Shown: one piece after another, positions 62,574 through 64,000 of the stretch
How the letters are laid out: the number at the start of each line of letters is the position of its first letter
Numbering within the stretch: the first letter of the stretch is position 1
Source: Sporolactobacillus shoreae
Lineage (GTDB): Bacteria; Bacillota; Bacilli; Bacillales; Sporolactobacillaceae
Reading direction: 5' to 3'
DNA: 64,000 bases
Assembly (NCBI RefSeq): GCF_004684935.1
Contig: NZ_SRJD01000008.1
Coordinates: 1-64,000, forward strand
Program-made: the position numbers and the translations under genes
Notes under the pieces: model-generated
Seen by the model: only the letters and a program-made list of their open reading frames with translations
Database searches by the model: none
What the model was told of the DNA's origin: nothing

Positions 62574-63239
62574 ATGTCAGAGCTCATTATGACTGAAAGT
62601 AAATACCAGGAAAAAGATGCGATCTATAACAAAGTGATACCGGCCGGCAAGGGCTGGATGCACGATCTGGAACCAGGACAAGTTTTTCGTCTTGTCGATC
62701 TTGAAGGAAATCAGGCTGTAGACACTACTTTTTTTGATACGGACGATCCACGTGACCACTATAGCGCCACGATGACAATAAACAGCCAGCAAAATATTTA
62801 CTTGGCTACGGGAACCATTTTACGTGCTGAATCAGGAAAGCCGCTGCTTGAAATCACGGCCGATACTTGCGGAAGACACGACACACTGGGTGGAGCATGT
62901 TCCCCGCAAAGCAACACGGTCCGCTATGCGCATGAGAAGGTGCACATGCACGCATGTCGTGATACATTCATGTACAACATGGCTCGGTACAAAGGCGTTT
63001 ATCCCTATTCAAAACGGGATCTCGCACCGAATATCAACTTCTTTATGAACGTTCCGGTCACACCGGAAGGCGATCTTGATTTTGCCGACGGTATTTCCGC
63101 TCCGGGCAGATACGTCGAGATGACATCGATCGCCCACACGACAGTATTAATCAGCAACTGCCCGCAGTTGAACAATCCGTGCAATGCTTACAACCCAACG
63201 CCGGTCCGGGTGATCATCTGGAATAACCCATCTGATTGA
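62574..63239 (+). CDS. DUF1989 protein, second carboxyguanidine deiminase subunit
   Basis: 221 residues: [55 protein letters not shown] with a His/Cys metal cluster typical of the family, and [16 protein letters not shown]. The ATG at 62574 has GGAGG nine bases upstream; the frame from 62517 would overlap the first subunit. Partner of the preceding gene. Confidence 0.87.
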   Translation: MSELIMTESKYQEKDAIYNKVIPAGKGWMHDLEPGQVFRLVDLEGNQAVDTTFFDTDDPRDHYSATMTINSQQNIYLATGTILRAESGKPLLEITADTCGRHDTLGGACSPQSNTVRYAHEKVHMHACRDTFMYNMARYKGVYPYSKRDLAPNINFFMNVPVTPEGDLDFADGISAPGRYVEMTSIAHTTVLISNCPQLNNPCNAYNPTPVRVIIWNNPSD

Positions 63240-63258
63240 AAGGAGGTCTCATCCATCG

Positions 63259-64000
63259 ATGTTCAAAAAAGTGCTGATTGCCAACAGAGGCGAAATCGCC
63301 TGCCGTATCGAGCGGACATTGCGGAAGATGGGTATAGCTTCCGTCGCCGTTTATACTAAAGCGGACCAGGACAGTCTCCATGTCGATCAGGCGGATGAGG
63401 CTGTTCTGATTGGCGACGGTCCTGCAAAGGAAAGCTACCTAGATTCTGAAAGCATTATTGATGCGGCAATTAAGACCGGTGCCGAAGCCATTCATCCCGG
63501 ATACGGGTTCCTTAGTGAAAATGCTGATTTTGCCGAACGCTGTGCCCGGGAAGATATCACTTTTATCGGACCGACGCCCGAGCAGATCAAGCTTTTCGGG
63601 TTGAAACATTCAGCCAGAAAAATAGCGACAGAAGCCGGTGTTCCCCTGCTTCCTGGAACCGGCCTGATTCAAAGTCCCGTGGAAGCCGTACGAGAAGCAG
63701 AGAAAATAGGCTATCCTGTGATCTTAAAAAGTACGGCCGGCGGCGGCGGAATCGGCATGCGCATCTGCAATACCGAAGAAGAGTTGCAGAATACTTACGA
63801 ATCTGTCAAATACCTGTCTGAAAAGAATTTCAATAACGGCGGATTATTTCTTGAGAAATACATCCACCGCGCCCGCCACATCGAGGTACAGATTTTCGGT
63901 ACCCAGGCCGGGATAGTAACCACACTGGGTGAACGTGACTGTTCCATTCAGCGCCGAAATCAGAAAGTAGTTGAGGAAACCCCGGCACCGCTGCTCCCGG
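63259..64000 (+). CDS. Guanidine carboxylase (urea carboxylase family), N-terminal part, cut by window end
   Basis: The first 247 codons of a biotin carboxylase: [36 protein letters not shown], the ATP loop [29 protein letters not shown] and [16 protein letters not shown]. No stop before 64000; family members have about 1200 residues with biotinyl and carboxyltransferase domains. Within a guanidine-I operon and next to DUF1989 subunits it should carboxylate guanidine to carboxyguanidine. Start ATG at 63259, AAAGGAGGT upstream. Allophanate hydrolase is expected beyond the window. Confidence 0.9.
   Translation, partial: MFKKVLIANRGEIACRIERTLRKMGIASVAVYTKADQDSLHVDQADEAVLIGDGPAKESYLDSESIIDAAIKTGAEAIHPGYGFLSENADFAERCAREDITFIGPTPEQIKLFGLKHSARKIATEAGVPLLPGTGLIQSPVEAVREAEKIGYPVILKSTAGGGGIGMRICNTEEELQNTYESVKYLSEKNFNNGGLFLEKYIHRARHIEVQIFGTQAGIVTTLGERDCSIQRRNQKVVEETPAPLLP

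Overview
The window looks like a chromosomal segment of a low-to-moderate GC Firmicute (class Bacilli). The evidence is strong AGGAGG-type ribosome binding sites, frequent TTG and GTG starts, sigma-A-type promoters, and sites resembling cre (CcpA), Rex, PerR and GlnR/TnrA boxes, together with guanidine-I riboswitches. The mix of Bacillus-like and Lactobacillus-like genes would fit a Sporolactobacillaceae-type organism; that placement is inference. No rRNA, tRNA, CRISPR array, intact insertion sequence or prophage was recognised.

Layout. 1-4.8 kb: a defence-like patch on the minus strand with a stand-alone SIR2 protein, a chimeric ORF joining a DUF6978-like N-terminus to a type I restriction HsdR C-terminus, and a membrane NERD nuclease-like protein. 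5.1-8.6 kb: LtrA-like membrane protein, RDD/GNAT pair, and an acetoin/butanediol dehydrogenase whose promoter carries cre-like and Rex-like sites. 8.7-15.3 kb: an aromatic amino acid operon (MFS transporter, aroC, BacA-like protein, aroA, tyrA, aroK) preceded by a Tyr/Phe-rich leader peptide and a transcription attenuator. 15.5-19.8 kb: ECF sigma/anti-sigma pair, a phosphotransferase and an EAL-CBS-GGDEF protein. 20-30 kb: accessory metabolism and regulators (LysR with a broken SDR gene and an alpha/beta hydrolase, SDR, HAD, HIT, HD, MFS, NUDIX, Rgg-like regulator, DsrE-like, GNAT). 30-34 kb: two ABC export systems, one with an AbrB-type regulator. 34-54.6 kb: aldo/keto reductase, transporters, Dps, ArsR/SRPBCC pair, GntR with an SHMT-like enzyme, macrodomain protein, methyltransferase, threonine aldolase, flavin reductase, phosphodiesterase and two c-di-GMP proteins. 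54.6-64 kb: a guanidine locus. Two divergent guanidine-I riboswitches control, to the left, an ABC uptake operon (two binding proteins, permease, ATPase) with an embedded epimerase, an isochorismatase-family hydrolase and a metallo-beta-lactamase-fold hydrolase. To the right they control two DUF1989 carboxyguanidine deiminase-type subunits and a guanidine/urea carboxylase cut by the window end.

Most notable: (1) a complete ribosome-mediated attenuator (leader MNQLQMAQSYYYSFYYFR plus competing hairpins) in front of the aro operon; (2) the divergent riboswitch pair with an exact GlnR/TnrA-type box, controlling a guanidine operon with unexpected extra genes; (3) several intergenic arrays of degenerate 20-21-nt repeats, two of which (about 23.0 and 36.9 kb) are diverged copies of one dispersed element; (4) the DUF6978-HsdR chimera translationally coupled to SIR2; (5) a duplicated promoter/leader block in front of the HD-domain and NUDIX genes beside an Rgg-like regulator.
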